Assembly: GCA_036480375.1 (NCBI GenBank) | Contig: JAZGGI010000028.1 | Coordinates: forward strand, 62,001 to 126,000 | Source: Candidatus Zixiibacteriota bacterium | GTDB lineage: Bacteria; Zixibacteria; MSB-5A5; GN15; JAAZOE01 | DNA: 64,000 nt | Direction: 5' to 3' | Part shown: positions 1 to 9,702 of the stretch, in pieces | Numbering within the stretch: the stretch's first letter is position 1 | How the letters are laid out: every line of letters begins with the position of its first letter | Notes under the pieces: generated by a model | What the model was told of the DNA's origin: nothing | Database searches by the model: none | The model's input: the letters and a program-made list of their open reading frames with translations, nothing else | Translations under genes and position numbers: made by a program

Positions 1-374
1 CGATATGAAAATCCGAACGAGGTTCTCCGCCCGCCTCCAAAAGCCAAAATATATTCCTTGTGATCCGGCAGAAGACCGCCTTTGATAAATCTATAAGCAA
101 CTCCCATAGCCCGCGTGGTTGAAGCCACTCCCCAGTCTCTTATGATGCGATCTTCCCGATGGGAGAATAAATAAATAGCTCCCATTTGCCGGTTGCCCAA
201 AGCGGCGGGATTTGACCATATGGAATTTTGACCTGACGTCGATGCCACCGGTGAGTAGAAAAACAATTCACTCGGCAAGATAATTTCCTGACCGATACAA
301 ACCGAGGTGGTTGACAGACATATGAAAAATAAGATTAATAATATCCGTCCTTGGTAAGTCAGAATATTTTCCAT
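1..374 (-). CDS. Secreted outer-membrane beta-barrel-like protein, N-terminal part (runs off left edge)
   Basis: An open frame reads leftward from an ATG at 374-372 to the window edge, about 124 codons, so the C-terminus is missing. It begins with a signal peptide (basic start, hydrophobic stretch RILLILFFICLS, cleavage near SVCIGQ). An SNPAALGNRQMGA segment follows, typical of the first strand of PorV/PorQ-like barrels and of barrel domains in FCB outer-membrane proteins. Its ATG overlaps the upstream gene's stop (TGATG), so the two are probably translationally coupled. The family cannot be fixed from this fragment. Confidence 0.7.
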   Translation of the reverse strand, partial: MENILTYQGRILLILFFICLSTTSVCIGQEIILPSELFFYSPVASTSGQNSIWSNPAALGNRQMGAIYLFSHREDRIIRDWGVASTTRAMGVAYRFIKGGLLPDHKEYILAFGGGRRTSFGFSY

Positions 375-1441
375 CAATTTCCTCCCGCATGATGTTCGCT
401 ATCCGGACCGTTAATTATTATGTTGCCGTCCCCCTTGATTGACAACCGTGCTTCGGCTGCAGCTTCGCCGACATCAAATTCAAGCCGTTCATCGTACACC
501 AGGGTTGGTTCAAATAGAAACCCTTCCGCTTTGACAAAACTATCGGAGCCGAATTTGCATATAAAGGATGCATCGACCCTACCGGCAATACCCAAAACTA
601 TTTTACTATACCGATTGTTGACGCGAATTCTCCCAGAGGTAAGGGAATCCAATTCAAGAGCAATAGGCGCCGAAACGTTTTTCACCCGATTGCGATTTCC
701 GACCAATGATATCCTTTTTCCGCTTATCAAGCCATAACTGGTTCCGACATCTATACTCCCGATAAATGAATCAATTGATATTTCTCCGTTTTCATTTCGA
801 ATAAACGCGGTCTGTTGACCGGTTTTAATATTCTCGAGTTTTATTTTCTCATATTTATTTTTGGCTTTTAAATCGCCGCTGATATTCTTTAGAACTAACG
901 GGCGGTTGGAAACATTTATGTCTGTCAATCCATTGACCTTGTTTACGGTAACCTTACTGAGCGATTCGGAAACGACGAATTCCTCAAACGGCCCCACGGC
1001 TTCAATATCAAAATAGGCTGTATTAATCTCAATCTGACACCCGACGGGAACATCGATGCGCACGTCGAGACTGGCGGAATTATTACTCCCGGACCAGGGT
1101 GCGTCGGCCGGGGCTCTTAGCCAGATAGTTATGGCGGTTTTTTGGTTATCAATTTCAACTGATATAAGATCGGCGTAAGCGGCGGCTTCAGCTTCATTGG
1201 GGGTCTTCATTTTTTTCTGGTAACTAATGCGGAAGTTTTTTCCTCCAGCACCGAGATACAGATTACCGCTCAATGAATTCGCCGAATTTATAATTACCTT
1301 TTTCTCACCGGGGAAGATGACGGTTATCAATTGGGATTCTCCGGAGAAGATGCCGCCCTTTTGCCTTTTCAGGTTTTCGGCCGAGATTATTGAACCCAGC
1401 ATAAAACAAATAAAACCGACGGAAATTATGGATCGAATCAT
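374..1441 (-). CDS. Secreted DUF4097-like beta-solenoid protein
   Basis: A 355-residue protein with an N-terminal signal peptide (MIRSIISVGFICFMLGSIISA). The rest is almost entirely short beta-strands with repeated patterns such as VTVNKVNGLTDINVSNRPL and KNISGDLKAKNKYEKIKL. This layout matches the DUF4097 'putative adhesin' family, whose members fold as a beta-helix and whose function is mostly unknown. No catalytic motif is visible. It overlaps the upstream rRNA methyltransferase gene by 4 bp (ATGA) and the downstream barrel gene by 1 bp, so the three form one operon. An envelope location is inferred from the signal peptide. Confidence 0.7.
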   Translation of the reverse strand: MIRSIISVGFICFMLGSIISAENLKRQKGGIFSGESQLITVIFPGEKKVIINSANSLSGNLYLGAGGKNFRISYQKKMKTPNEAEAAAYADLISVEIDNQKTAITIWLRAPADAPWSGSNNSASLDVRIDVPVGCQIEINTAYFDIEAVGPFEEFVVSESLSKVTVNKVNGLTDINVSNRPLVLKNISGDLKAKNKYEKIKLENIKTGQQTAFIRNENGEISIDSFIGSIDVGTSYGLISGKRISLVGNRNRVKNVSAPIALELDSLTSGRIRVNNRYSKIVLGIAGRVDASFICKFGSDSFVKAEGFLFEPTLVYDERLEFDVGEAAAEARLSIKGDGNIIINGPDSEHHAGGN

Positions 1442-2229
1442 GATGACGTCCTTTCCGAATTATTCAGCCAGAACATTAAAGCCGTTCCGGCCATAGCGGC
1501 ATTTAGTGATTCAACATTTTTAGACATGGGAATCCTAACGGCATAATCAGCGTTATTTTCAAAAACGTCGTCCCCACCGACCGCTTCCGAACCGATAATT
1601 AAAGCCAGCTTTCCAGGAAGTGATTTTAGGTTATTCAGGTTTTCACCATTAATATCAGCTAATAACAACTTGTAACCGGATTCTTTTAACTTTTCCACAA
1701 TTAACTCAGGGGCAAGTTTTTCTATAAACGGCTGACTGAAACATGCGCCCATACTGGCCCGCATCGTCTTGGGATTATTAATTTCGACTGTTTTTGTGCT
1801 GGTAATTACCGGCGCCAAACCAAACGCCGCTGCCGATCTCATCAACGTCCCCAGATTACCAGGATCATTTATATTATCACACACAAGTAATCTACGCATC
1901 CCCCGATTCAAATGTTGCTCCAGATTATACTTTCGGGATTTAAATACTCCAACTATCCCCTGCGATGATTTGGTACTGACAATTCTTTCAATATCTTTAA
2001 CGCTTATATCATGGACCGCGATTTTATTTCGCTCAAATGATTTTACCAACTTCAGGCCTCGTTCGTTTAGGCGCGCGGCCGAGTAATATACTTTTTCGGG
2101 GTGATAATTTGATTTCTCGGCTTCTTCCAGAAGCCTCACTCCGTCACACAAAAACAAACCTTCGGCTTGGCGATATTTTTTTCTTTTCAACACTGTCAGC
2201 TTTTTTATTTCCGCATGAGATAATCTCAT
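1438..2229 (-). CDS. TrmH/SpoU-family RNA 2'-O-ribose methyltransferase
   Basis: A 263-residue SPOUT methyltransferase that uses S-adenosylmethionine to methylate a ribose 2'-OH in rRNA or tRNA. The three family motifs are present: NINDPGNLGTLMRS (residues 119-132, with the catalytic Arg), IIGSEAVG (211-218) and IPMSKNVESLNAAMAG (233-248), which form the knotted cofactor site. An N-terminal substrate-binding domain (about 1-100) with the EGLFLCDGVRLLEEA signature points to the RlmB/TsnR branch. An AAGGA lies about 10 nt before the ATG. The exact RNA target cannot be assigned. Confidence 0.9.
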   Translation of the reverse strand: MRLSHAEIKKLTVLKRKKYRQAEGLFLCDGVRLLEEAEKSNYHPEKVYYSAARLNERGLKLVKSFERNKIAVHDISVKDIERIVSTKSSQGIVGVFKSRKYNLEQHLNRGMRRLLVCDNINDPGNLGTLMRSAAAFGLAPVITSTKTVEINNPKTMRASMGACFSQPFIEKLAPELIVEKLKESGYKLLLADINGENLNNLKSLPGKLALIIGSEAVGGDDVFENNADYAVRIPMSKNVESLNAAMAGTALMFWLNNSERTSS

Positions 2230-2304
2230 TGCAAATAATCCTTGAATTTTGCTGGTAATAATGCCAACTTAACAAAAAGAATTATTTTTAGGTTTGGGGA
2301 GCAA

Positions 2305-4944
2305 GTGAAATCTACGGTCGGATTAATATTATTTTTCGCTTTGATGATATCGTCGTTAAGCGCCTATGCGTCTAACGCGATAATCGATGCAAGCCCGGAA
2401 GAAAATATCGATTCAGTTATTATCGTACGGGACACAATTATATCTTATAATCAAGACAAATTGCCCAAAAACCATTCTTTAAAAATAGGGCTTGCTCTTT
2501 CTGGAGGCGGAACGCGCGGAATCGCTCAGGTTGGTATCCTTAAGGCATTTGAAGAGGCGGGAATTAAGATTTCGTATATCGCCGGGACTTCTATTGGGAG
2601 CGTTATCGGTGGATTGTATGCATTAGGGTATTCTCCGAATGAAATCGAGAATTTTACCCGGTCCTTTGATTTTTCCACGCTATTTTCAGATTCTCGAGAG
2701 CGCAAATCAATGTTCTTCACTCAACGAGAGGAAAAGAAACGTTACTTATTTTCAGTCAGGTTCACAGGTGTCAAACCATATTTCCCGCAAGGATTCGCGG
2801 CCGGACAGAGACTGACTTCATTATTGACCGATCTGACAATTCGTGCCAATTATATATGCGGCGGAAATTTTGATAACCTGCGCATTCCTCTTCGGGTAAT
2901 CGCGACTGATATCGGGTCCGGAAAGGAAGTTGTTATCGGGAGCGGGAGTATGGCCGACGCGATGCGAGCATCGATAGCTTTTCCGCTGGCTTTTACAGCC
3001 GTAGATTTCGAAGATAAAAAATTAATGGACGGCGGTTTAGTCACGCCGATTCCGGTCGATGTCTGCCGTCGGATGGGCGCCGATTTTGTCATCGCCGTTA
3101 ATACCGCCTCGCGTTTGTTGCCCGCCGATGAAGTGATCAATCCGGTAGACGTCGCCAATCAAGTAACGACGATTATGCAGCAAGAATCATTATCGGAACA
3201 ATTGAGCCATGCCGATATGATCATCACTCCCGCACTGGCGGATATTGAAAATTATGATATGAGCTACCATGATAGCCTGATAACGATCGGATACAGCGCC
3301 GGGAGAGAAGCTCTGAGTGAAATCCAACAATATCTCAGGTATGAAAAGAATAATTCCATTATACCAATGTCAAACATTGAATCCGCTCGTGATGATAGCT
3401 TATTAGACCTAATTTCCCGGCAGTTTAATCGAAGCGACAAGACGAATTCCAATAATCATGAGTATTACGGAAATTTCGATCCGAAAATGTATTTCCACAA
3501 AATAGTTTTTTGGCCGGAAAAACAATCTGATTCGACAATAGTGAAATTCGACGGAATACCCAATCATAGCGCGTCTGCCATCACTTATGTGTTTTCCGGG
3601 AATTCAGTATTTTCCGATACTCTCTTAAACAGCTTTTTCCCTCACGATCTAAGAATACTCTCGATGAAAGAGGTTAAATCGGCCGCGTCATTGATTATTG
3701 ACGTTTATCGAGAATCCGGGTATGACCTGGCCTATATCAAGCATCTTATTTACGATCACGAAGCAAAAAAAATACTGGTGGAAATTGACGAAGGCCTGCT
3801 TCAATACGTCGATATTCGTGGGAATGAAAGAACCCGAAGCTGGATAATCAAGGCCAATTATATGTTGCGTCCGGGCGAGCCGTTTGATACTCACAAATCG
3901 GAACGGGGACTGGAAAATATTTACGCCACCGGATTTTTCGAACGGGTCAGTCTCGATATACGACCTTCTGATAAAGGTGTCCACCTAACGATAAATGTCA
4001 AAGAAAAGCCGTTTACTCAACTGCGCTTTGGCGCTCACTGGGATGATGAATTTCAATCGGAAATGTTTTCGGAACTACTCGATGATAATATCTTTGGAGC
4101 CGGAATTCAGGCTTTGACGCATGTGACGTTTTCTTCCCGGCGTAGTAAATACTTCTTATCCCTGAAAGCGGACCGATTATCAAAGACTCTTTTAACGGCC
4201 CAAACCAAGGGCTACTTTTCCCGTTTGAGGAGACGATTGTTCCAACCTGACGGAGCGCCTCAGGGTTACCGTATTGAAGACCGACTGGGAGGATCAATAT
4301 CGGCGGGTCAGCAAATTTCACGTCTGGGAACATTTACCTTTGAATATAAACTCGAAGATATTCGAACCGAGCATACGTTGACAGGTGTGGAGAATAATCA
4401 GGTATTATCTGTATTTGCGATTCGTTCTACCGTGGAGACCTACAACAAATTCCCCTATCCCGATTATGGCCATCGCCAGGAGTTTAATCTTGAATTTTCG
4501 GGCAAATGGCTCAGCGGCACATATGACGAATATACTAAAATGTATAGTTCCATTGAGGCTTACTGGCCGTGGGGTAAAGACCTGTGCTTTAATCCCAAAC
4601 TATCTCTGGGAATTTCAACGGCTGATCTTCCCGATATCGAAAAGTTTTACATCGGCGGTATGTATAATTTTTCAGGTTATCGAACTCACCAGTTAGTCGG
4701 CGATAAATTTTTCGCCGCCAATCTAAGATGGCGCTTGCATCTGCCTTATCGCCTATACTTATTTATTAATTTCGATTATGGCAATGTGTATGATGAATAT
4801 GAGCATATTAAAATGCGTGATTTTCTTAAAGGGTGGGGTATGGCGCTGTCGCTGGACACCATCCTGGGACCGTTTGAATTTGGTTACGGCAAGGCCGAAT
4901 ATCATCCTTATCGCATGTATCTAAATATCGGATTGAGATTCTAA
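2305..4944 (+). CDS. Patatin-like phospholipase with POTRA and BamA-like outer-membrane barrel
   Basis: I place the start at GTG 2305, behind GGGGAG, which gives 879 residues beginning with a clean signal peptide (MKSTVGLILFFALMISSLSAYA). A TTG at 2242 would add 21 residues and spoil it. The patatin domain (about 60-300) has the oxyanion loop GGGTRG, the nucleophile elbow GTSIG (Ser about 96) and the Asp of MDGGLVTP, so the Ser-Asp dyad is intact. POTRA-like segments follow (FSGNSVFSDT, VDIRGNERTRSW), and the C-terminal half is an Omp85-type barrel ending in Phe (YLNIGLRF). This is the PlpD/RssA-Omp85 architecture: a lipase delivered through its own barrel. Its stop is back to back with that of the converging ClC gene. 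Confidence 0.88.
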   Translation: MKSTVGLILFFALMISSLSAYASNAIIDASPEENIDSVIIVRDTIISYNQDKLPKNHSLKIGLALSGGGTRGIAQVGILKAFEEAGIKISYIAGTSIGSVIGGLYALGYSPNEIENFTRSFDFSTLFSDSRERKSMFFTQREEKKRYLFSVRFTGVKPYFPQGFAAGQRLTSLLTDLTIRANYICGGNFDNLRIPLRVIATDIGSGKEVVIGSGSMADAMRASIAFPLAFTAVDFEDKKLMDGGLVTPIPVDVCRRMGADFVIAVNTASRLLPADEVINPVDVANQVTTIMQQESLSEQLSHADMIITPALADIENYDMSYHDSLITIGYSAGREALSEIQQYLRYEKNNSIIPMSNIESARDDSLLDLISRQFNRSDKTNSNNHEYYGNFDPKMYFHKIVFWPEKQSDSTIVKFDGIPNHSASAITYVFSGNSVFSDTLLNSFFPHDLRILSMKEVKSAASLIIDVYRESGYDLAYIKHLIYDHEAKKILVEIDEGLLQYVDIRGNERTRSWIIKANYMLRPGEPFDTHKSERGLENIYATGFFERVSLDIRPSDKGVHLTINVKEKPFTQLRFGAHWDDEFQSEMFSELLDDNIFGAGIQALTHVTFSSRRSKYFLSLKADRLSKTLLTAQTKGYFSRLRRRLFQPDGAPQGYRIEDRLGGSISAGQQISRLGTFTFEYKLEDIRTEHTLTGVENNQVLSVFAIRSTVETYNKFPYPDYGHRQEFNLEFSGKWLSGTYDEYTKMYSSIEAYWPWGKDLCFNPKLSLGISTADLPDIEKFYIGGMYNFSGYRTHQLVGDKFFAANLRWRLHLPYRLYLFINFDYGNVYDEYEHIKMRDFLKGWGMALSLDTILGPFEFGYGKAEYHPYRMYLNIGLRF

Positions 4945-6702
4945 TTATTCATTGAATGATTCAATCAGGCGCTTATTATAAACGGTCATCATATCGTCGC
5001 GCCTGAGTACCGCTATTATATGACGGCTGTCGGGCGAATCAACAACCGGCACCAGCTGCAAATCCTGCATGCCGATTTTTTCGCGAACCCGTTCCAGGGT
5101 GTCATCCGGAGTAACGGTAATGATATCGGTATGGGCGATATCCTCGGCGATAATCAAATCATCCAGACCGCTCCTGGTCAACACGCTCCGTAAATCCTGA
5201 AGGGAAATAATTCCCTGGAGATGATTTTCATTATCGACGACCATATAGTATGTCTCGCGAGTCGATTCTATTTTGTGAATTATTTTATTGAGAGGCGTGG
5301 ACGGAAGCACCGTTTCGAATTTCCGATCCATGACTTCATAAACCTGCAGTGACCTTAAAATCATCAGATCTTTGCCGCCTTTGAGGAACACCCCCCGCGC
5401 CGCCAGCTTTATCGTATAGATCGAATATTGATAGAGATGTCGGCTGACCAAGGTTGAAAAAGTCACAGCCACCATCAGAGGCAGGATAATACGATAATCA
5501 CTGGTCATTTCAAAGATAATGAGAATGGCCGTAATCGGGGCGTGAGTCGTTCCACCCACCAGAGCCGCCATACCGACTAAAGCGTAGGCCCCCGACGAAC
5601 CGGTAACATCGGGAAAATAAGAGTGAACCATGCTGCCAAAAGCCCCTCCCAGCATTGCTCCCATAAATAATGACGGCGCGAAAATACCGCCGGAGTTACC
5701 TGACCCCAGAGTCAATGACGTTCCCAGGATTTTGAGGAAAATCAGGATAAACATCAACCAGAACGCCATCCGGCCGTATAAGGCCAGATTAATTGTATCG
5801 TAACCATCGGCGAATATCTGGGGATAAAAGATTCCGACCATTCCCAAAAGAAGTCCGCCAATAGCCGGTTTACTGATTTCCGGTATTTTTAGATTATCGA
5901 AAAATGTCTCCGACCAGCCCAATATCCGTGTAAAAATTACCGCGACAACTCCGGCCAATCCCCCAAGCAGGACATACATCGGCATTTCCCAGGCCGAAAC
6001 CAGTTCATAAGCCGGGACTTCAAAAGCGGGATGATTTCCCAGAGCCGAACGAGTAATAACCGATGCCAATACTGACGAGAGCAAAACCGGCGCAAAGGTT
6101 TTGATGGCAAAATCACCAAGGATGACTTCAAGCGAGAAAATTATCCCCGCGATTGGCGCGTTAAAAACCGATGATATTCCCGCGGCCGCTCCGCACCCTA
6201 CCAGAATTCTAACGCGGTTGCCCGACATTTTGAATATTCGTCCGATGGTTGAGCCGATAGCCGAACCTATCTGGATGATGGGACCCTCGCGACCGGCCGA
6301 ACCGCCTGAGCCGATACATATCGCCGATGCCAGCGCCTTAATCGCGGCCACCTGAGGCCTGATGATACCGCCTTTTCGAGCGACGGCGTCCATGACTTCG
6401 GGAACGCCATGGCCTTTGGCTTCTTTGGCGAAATAATATATTAATGGCCCGGCCAATAATCCACCCGCGGCGGGTATGGCGATTATCCACCATTTATAGC
6501 CGCCTTCGCCTGCGGTAAGAAATCCCGAAAGGACATCGGCCGAATATCCGAAGAATAATTCCCGAGCGAATTCAATCAGGGAAATAAATAAAAGAGCACC
6601 ATAGCCGGTTCCGGCGCCGACTAAGAGAGCCAGGATAATAAGTACATTAGTTTCGGACAGCTTTAGGCGCCGTCTCATTTTTCCGGAAAATATTCTATAC
6701 AT
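4945..6702 (-). CDS. ClC-family chloride channel/transporter with two CBS domains
   Basis: A 585-residue membrane protein with the ClC signatures GHGVP (98-102), GREGP (137-141, gating Glu139) and GNSGGIFAPSLF. Two cytoplasmic CBS domains follow (about 440-500 and 510-570; VMDRKFETVLPS and IITVTPDDTLERV), which usually bind adenine nucleotides. At the place of the E. coli proton glutamate (EE of IIEEMR) this protein has SLEVILG, that is Glu192 then Val193. The internal proton glutamate is therefore replaced by valine, as in ClC channels. This suggests uncoupled chloride flux or altered coupling, which is an inference. The gene stands alone, converging with the patatin gene. Confidence 0.92.
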   Translation of the reverse strand: MYRIFSGKMRRRLKLSETNVLIILALLVGAGTGYGALLFISLIEFARELFFGYSADVLSGFLTAGEGGYKWWIIAIPAAGGLLAGPLIYYFAKEAKGHGVPEVMDAVARKGGIIRPQVAAIKALASAICIGSGGSAGREGPIIQIGSAIGSTIGRIFKMSGNRVRILVGCGAAAGISSVFNAPIAGIIFSLEVILGDFAIKTFAPVLLSSVLASVITRSALGNHPAFEVPAYELVSAWEMPMYVLLGGLAGVVAVIFTRILGWSETFFDNLKIPEISKPAIGGLLLGMVGIFYPQIFADGYDTINLALYGRMAFWLMFILIFLKILGTSLTLGSGNSGGIFAPSLFMGAMLGGAFGSMVHSYFPDVTGSSGAYALVGMAALVGGTTHAPITAILIIFEMTSDYRIILPLMVAVTFSTLVSRHLYQYSIYTIKLAARGVFLKGGKDLMILRSLQVYEVMDRKFETVLPSTPLNKIIHKIESTRETYYMVVDNENHLQGIISLQDLRSVLTRSGLDDLIIAEDIAHTDIITVTPDDTLERVREKIGMQDLQLVPVVDSPDSRHIIAVLRRDDMMTVYNKRLIESFNE

Positions 6703-6888
6703 GATTTAGCTCCGCCCGGGCGCAAACAATCTATACAAAAATCATATCGACGCAAGTTATAATTTTTTAAATTAAATCCGCGCAAAACCCTCCAACTGAC
6801 GGTATCGGCTTGATTTCCCTTGACTTTGCAGGGTATCAAATTAAATTGCTGTCGTGAAAATATTCACGAATATGTCTGGAAAACAGCT

Positions 6889-8037
6889 ATGACAAAGAAT
6901 TATGACGCGATTATAATCGGAGCCGGAATAGCCGGATTAGCTACCGCGTTTAATCTTGCTAATAATAATTTCGGTGATATTCTTGTTCTTGAGAAGGAAA
7001 TGTTTATCGGCGCCGGAGCAACCGCCAAATGCGCCGGCGGAATCCGAGCTCAATTTTCATCGAAAGTCAATATAGAAATCTCAATGAAATCGATCGAGAT
7101 ATTTGAGAATTTCGACCATATAACCGACGAACCGACGTTATATGACCAGGTCGGATATATGTTTCTATTAACCGAAGAGTCAACGGTTGAACCATACTTG
7201 CGGGCGGCTGATTTGCAGCGATCTCTGGGGTTGAATATTGAAATACTGGATGCCGACGACGTAAAAAAATTAGCTCCGCCAGTTCTGACCGATGATATTA
7301 TCAAAGCAACTTTCCACGGCCGCGACGGCCTGGGCGATCCGCATGAATTTTTGCAGGGATATTTTCGAGCTTCCAAACGGCTGGGCGTTGAGATACTAAC
7401 CGAAACTCCCGTCACCGGAATAATAATCGAAAACGACAAAATTTGCGGGGTGAAAACATCTAACGGTAATTTTGGAGTCGCCGTCGTTATCAATGCTGCC
7501 GGTCCGTATTCCAAACTTATCGGCGATATGGCGGGAATAAAAATTCCGATTGAACCTATCAGGCGGCAAATCGTTACTTCCGGCGAACTTGATTTTATCC
7601 CGGCAACAATGCCGATGGTGGTCGATGTCTCTTCCGGTTTATATTGTCACAAAGAATCCAAGGGACTTTTGATGGGCTGGGCCGATAAAGATGTCGAGCC
7701 GGGATTCGATGAGTCGCAGGACCCCGATTATAACGACAACATCCTGATGAAAGCTCTCGATAGAATTCCACAGATGGAGACGGCCGAAGTCGCCAATAGC
7801 TGGGCAGGATTGTATGAGACGACTCCCGACCATCATGCTATCATCGGATTCCATAATCAGGTCGGGGGGTTTTTCACTATCGGCGGTTTTTCCGGGCACG
7901 GATTTATGCATGCCCCGGGTGCCGGATTAGTCGCCACGGAAATCATCTGCGGAAAAGAACCTTCGATTGATATCAGTCGGCTGGCTCCGGATCGATTTAT
8001 CAATGGCCCCGTCGAGGAGGAAATCAATATTATCTGA
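6889..8037 (+). CDS. FAD-dependent oxidoreductase, DAO family (sarcosine oxidase beta-like)
   Basis: I chose ATG 6889, which gives MTKNYDAIIIGAGIAGL, a dinucleotide-binding GxGxxG right at the N-terminus (382 residues). Upstream TTG codons would add a non-homologous tail. The protein has the DAO fold: Rossmann FAD site at the start, an E-K-E linker (VLEKEMFIGAGAT), a DG motif (HGRDGLGDPHEF) and the C-terminal GGFSGHGFMHAPGAG FAD loop. Relatives oxidise sarcosine, proline, glycine or similar secondary amines. The substrate here is unknown. GGA lies 8 nt before the start. It stands alone on the plus strand. Confidence 0.85.
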   Translation: MTKNYDAIIIGAGIAGLATAFNLANNNFGDILVLEKEMFIGAGATAKCAGGIRAQFSSKVNIEISMKSIEIFENFDHITDEPTLYDQVGYMFLLTEESTVEPYLRAADLQRSLGLNIEILDADDVKKLAPPVLTDDIIKATFHGRDGLGDPHEFLQGYFRASKRLGVEILTETPVTGIIIENDKICGVKTSNGNFGVAVVINAAGPYSKLIGDMAGIKIPIEPIRRQIVTSGELDFIPATMPMVVDVSSGLYCHKESKGLLMGWADKDVEPGFDESQDPDYNDNILMKALDRIPQMETAEVANSWAGLYETTPDHHAIIGFHNQVGGFFTIGGFSGHGFMHAPGAGLVATEIICGKEPSIDISRLAPDRFINGPVEEEINII

Positions 8038-8122
8038 GCAGGGCGGAAAATTTTTATAATTTCCACTTGGTACTCGCAGTTTTTTGTTGACGTTCAGTCA
8101 CTTATCGCTTTTTTGACAAATT

Positions 8123-8914
8123 ATGATTAAAGATTTGGGCAAACTTATCGTTATCGGTGTGGTATTATTTTTTGCCGGTTTCTTTTTGAAATCGGTTGGT
8201 GTCTCCGAAAGCACCGCTACCGGCGCCGAAGATCACCATATGACATTAAAACTTTCGGACGGATTGATTCTGCACGCCTGGCTTTCCGAGGCGATCGTTG
8301 ATACTACTAACAAGACAACCAAACCGGGATTGGCATTACTGCTCCCGATGATGTCGAAAACTTATAAATCTTATGCTCCGTTTACCGCAAAGATAAACGA
8401 ACTGGGTTACGCGACTCTTGCGTTTGATATGCGCGGACACGGACAATCAACCCAAGTAGGCGATAAAGAAATTTCATACTCAAGTATGGATAAATCCGAA
8501 TTTGCCAGGATGCCGTCCGATATTAATTCGTTCTTCAATGATTTCAAATCCAAACATCCAGATAGCTATAATTACGATGACGTAATCGTAATCGGCGCGT
8601 CGATAGGGGCCAATACCGCCGCGATACTCTTGAAAGAAAACTGGGTCAGCCGTTCGGTTTTATTATCGCCTGGAAAAGATTATCGAGGGCTTATACCTGG
8701 TGATGTCCTGCATCAGAAAGAACTGACCAAACCGATTTATATCGCCGCCGCCACCGATGATACCTATTCGTCCGAATCGAGCCAGTGGCTGTTTGATAAT
8801 TATAACGGACCAAAAGTATTCAAAAAATACCCCGGCCAGGATCACGGAACCGACATTCTGCATAACGTTCCCAACGCCGATAAAGAACTGTTGGAGTGGT
8901 TGAAGGGAAAGTAG
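8123..8914 (+). CDS. Membrane-anchored alpha/beta hydrolase
   Basis: A 263-residue protein with one N-terminal membrane anchor (LIVIGVVLFFAGFFL) followed by an alpha/beta hydrolase domain. The nucleophile elbow is GASIGA (Ser about 157), the acid is probably the Asp of AATDDTY, and the His is in GQDHGTDI, so a full Ser-Asp-His triad can be placed. The strand-loop AFDMRGHGQS is characteristic of esterase/lipase-type members. The catalytic domain should face the periplasm. No strong ribosome-binding site is visible before the ATG. The substrate is unknown. Confidence 0.8.
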   Translation: MIKDLGKLIVIGVVLFFAGFFLKSVGVSESTATGAEDHHMTLKLSDGLILHAWLSEAIVDTTNKTTKPGLALLLPMMSKTYKSYAPFTAKINELGYATLAFDMRGHGQSTQVGDKEISYSSMDKSEFARMPSDINSFFNDFKSKHPDSYNYDDVIVIGASIGANTAAILLKENWVSRSVLLSPGKDYRGLIPGDVLHQKELTKPIYIAAATDDTYSSESSQWLFDNYNGPKVFKKYPGQDHGTDILHNVPNADKELLEWLKGK

Positions 8915-9070
8915 TTCGGCGGCAATTGAATACGCATATACGATCCAACACATTCACATATTTTAATCTCCTAACCCTAAAAATTGAAATGACATTTGGT
9001 GCGCGGCAGATGTGGAAACTGCCGTCGAAAATGGGTTTGTTTCCTCAGATTAACGTTTTGGGTCATATCA

Positions 9071-9100
9071 ACAGGCGAAAGCCTGTTTTCAGCTGTCGCG
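9071..9100. repeat. Hairpin repeat, copy 1 (second copy 9187-9216)
   Basis: A perfect hairpin ACAGGC-GAAA-GCCTGT with a GNRA tetraloop is followed by TTTTCAGCTGTCGCG. A near-identical copy (one change) sits at 9187-9216. Two copies 116 bp apart in non-coding DNA suggest a short interspersed palindromic repeat rather than two terminators. Confidence 0.75.
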
Positions 9101-9340
9101 CGGCAAGGCATATCATTGCGACATAGTATAAGTTTCCCTAATACCTGACTCGCTTCACTCCTTTCGGAATTTCGCTCTCGAGAATGACAGGCGAAAGCCT
9201 GTTTCCAGCTGTCGCGTAGTCTAACTGATATTAGTGGCAAAAGTTTAGTCATTTATCTCTTTCTAGTTTTTCAGTAGGTCAGCATTCCGAGCAGAGACCC
9301 GAAAGGGTCGATGCGAGAAACCCGACAAAAGGCTGTATTT

Positions 9341-9380
9341 ATCATTGCGAGCGAGTGAAATGAGCGTGGCAATCTGTGGC
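9341..9380. repeat. Interspersed ATTGCGAG...GTGGCAATC repeat
   Basis: ATCATTGCGAGCGAGTGAAA followed by TGAGCGTGGCAATC resembles the widespread intergenic repeat in which ATTGCGA and its near complement TGGCAAT flank a variable GAGC core. Translated, it gives the familiar spurious HCE-type ORFs. The recognition comes from general experience of such repeats. Only this copy was spotted in the window. Confidence 0.5.
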
Positions 9381-9386
9381 TTAGAG

Positions 9387-9475
9387 TTATCCACATTTAC
9401 ATTTCTGAAAATTCCTCGTATGTGAATGTTTCCGTATGACTTACAGTGAATTGGGTTCGTTTTGTCCTTTTTCGT
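9387..9475. repeat. Dispersed ~88-bp intergenic repeat, left copy
   Basis: TTATCCACAT at 9387 to TCCTTTTTCGT at 9475 matches 43104-43191. The two are nearly identical over the last 35 bases (GAATTGGGTTCGTTTTGTCC and flanks) and diverged before that. On the minus strand both read KKDKTNPI, which produces spurious ORFs. Confidence 0.75.
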
Positions 9476-9702
9476 ACTTCGCAAAAGACTACTTTGCCAT
9501 TTATAATTATCGCTCTGTCGTAGACACATTTCATTCTATAAAAGCGGATGATTTCAGAAAATGCGTTGGATTTGTTGATTATTTGTAATCGTTTAAGCGG
9601 GATTCCGCCGGTCATGCAAAGTAAAATCAGCAGACAAACCCAAAAATCCCCACCCAATGGGTAGGATGCAAAGTTATCATTGATGTTCTCCGGCAGGCAT
9701 CA

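Larger units (their letters stand above)
8915..9702. other. Gene-poor repeat-rich gap
   Basis: No convincing gene lies in this 788-bp stretch. The short frames in it are compositional echoes of repeats. It holds two hairpin repeats (9071-9100, 9187-9216), a block reading CHSRERNSERSEAS on the minus strand (about 9149-9190), an ATTGCGAG...GTGGCAATC motif (9341-9380) and a dispersed repeat shared with 43104-43191. Confidence 0.7.

Noticed and set aside
6870-6895. lac-like translation start (GGAAAACAGCTATGAC)
   Set aside because: The similarity to the lacZ start and a common vector primer site is partial. The surrounding sequence is native coding context, so it is chance, not vector.
8977-9657. 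Several 80-90-codon minus-strand ORFs
   Set aside because: They consist of translated interspersed repeats (CHSRERNSERSEAS, KRTKRTQF or KKDKTNPI) and have no ribosome sites or consistent composition.
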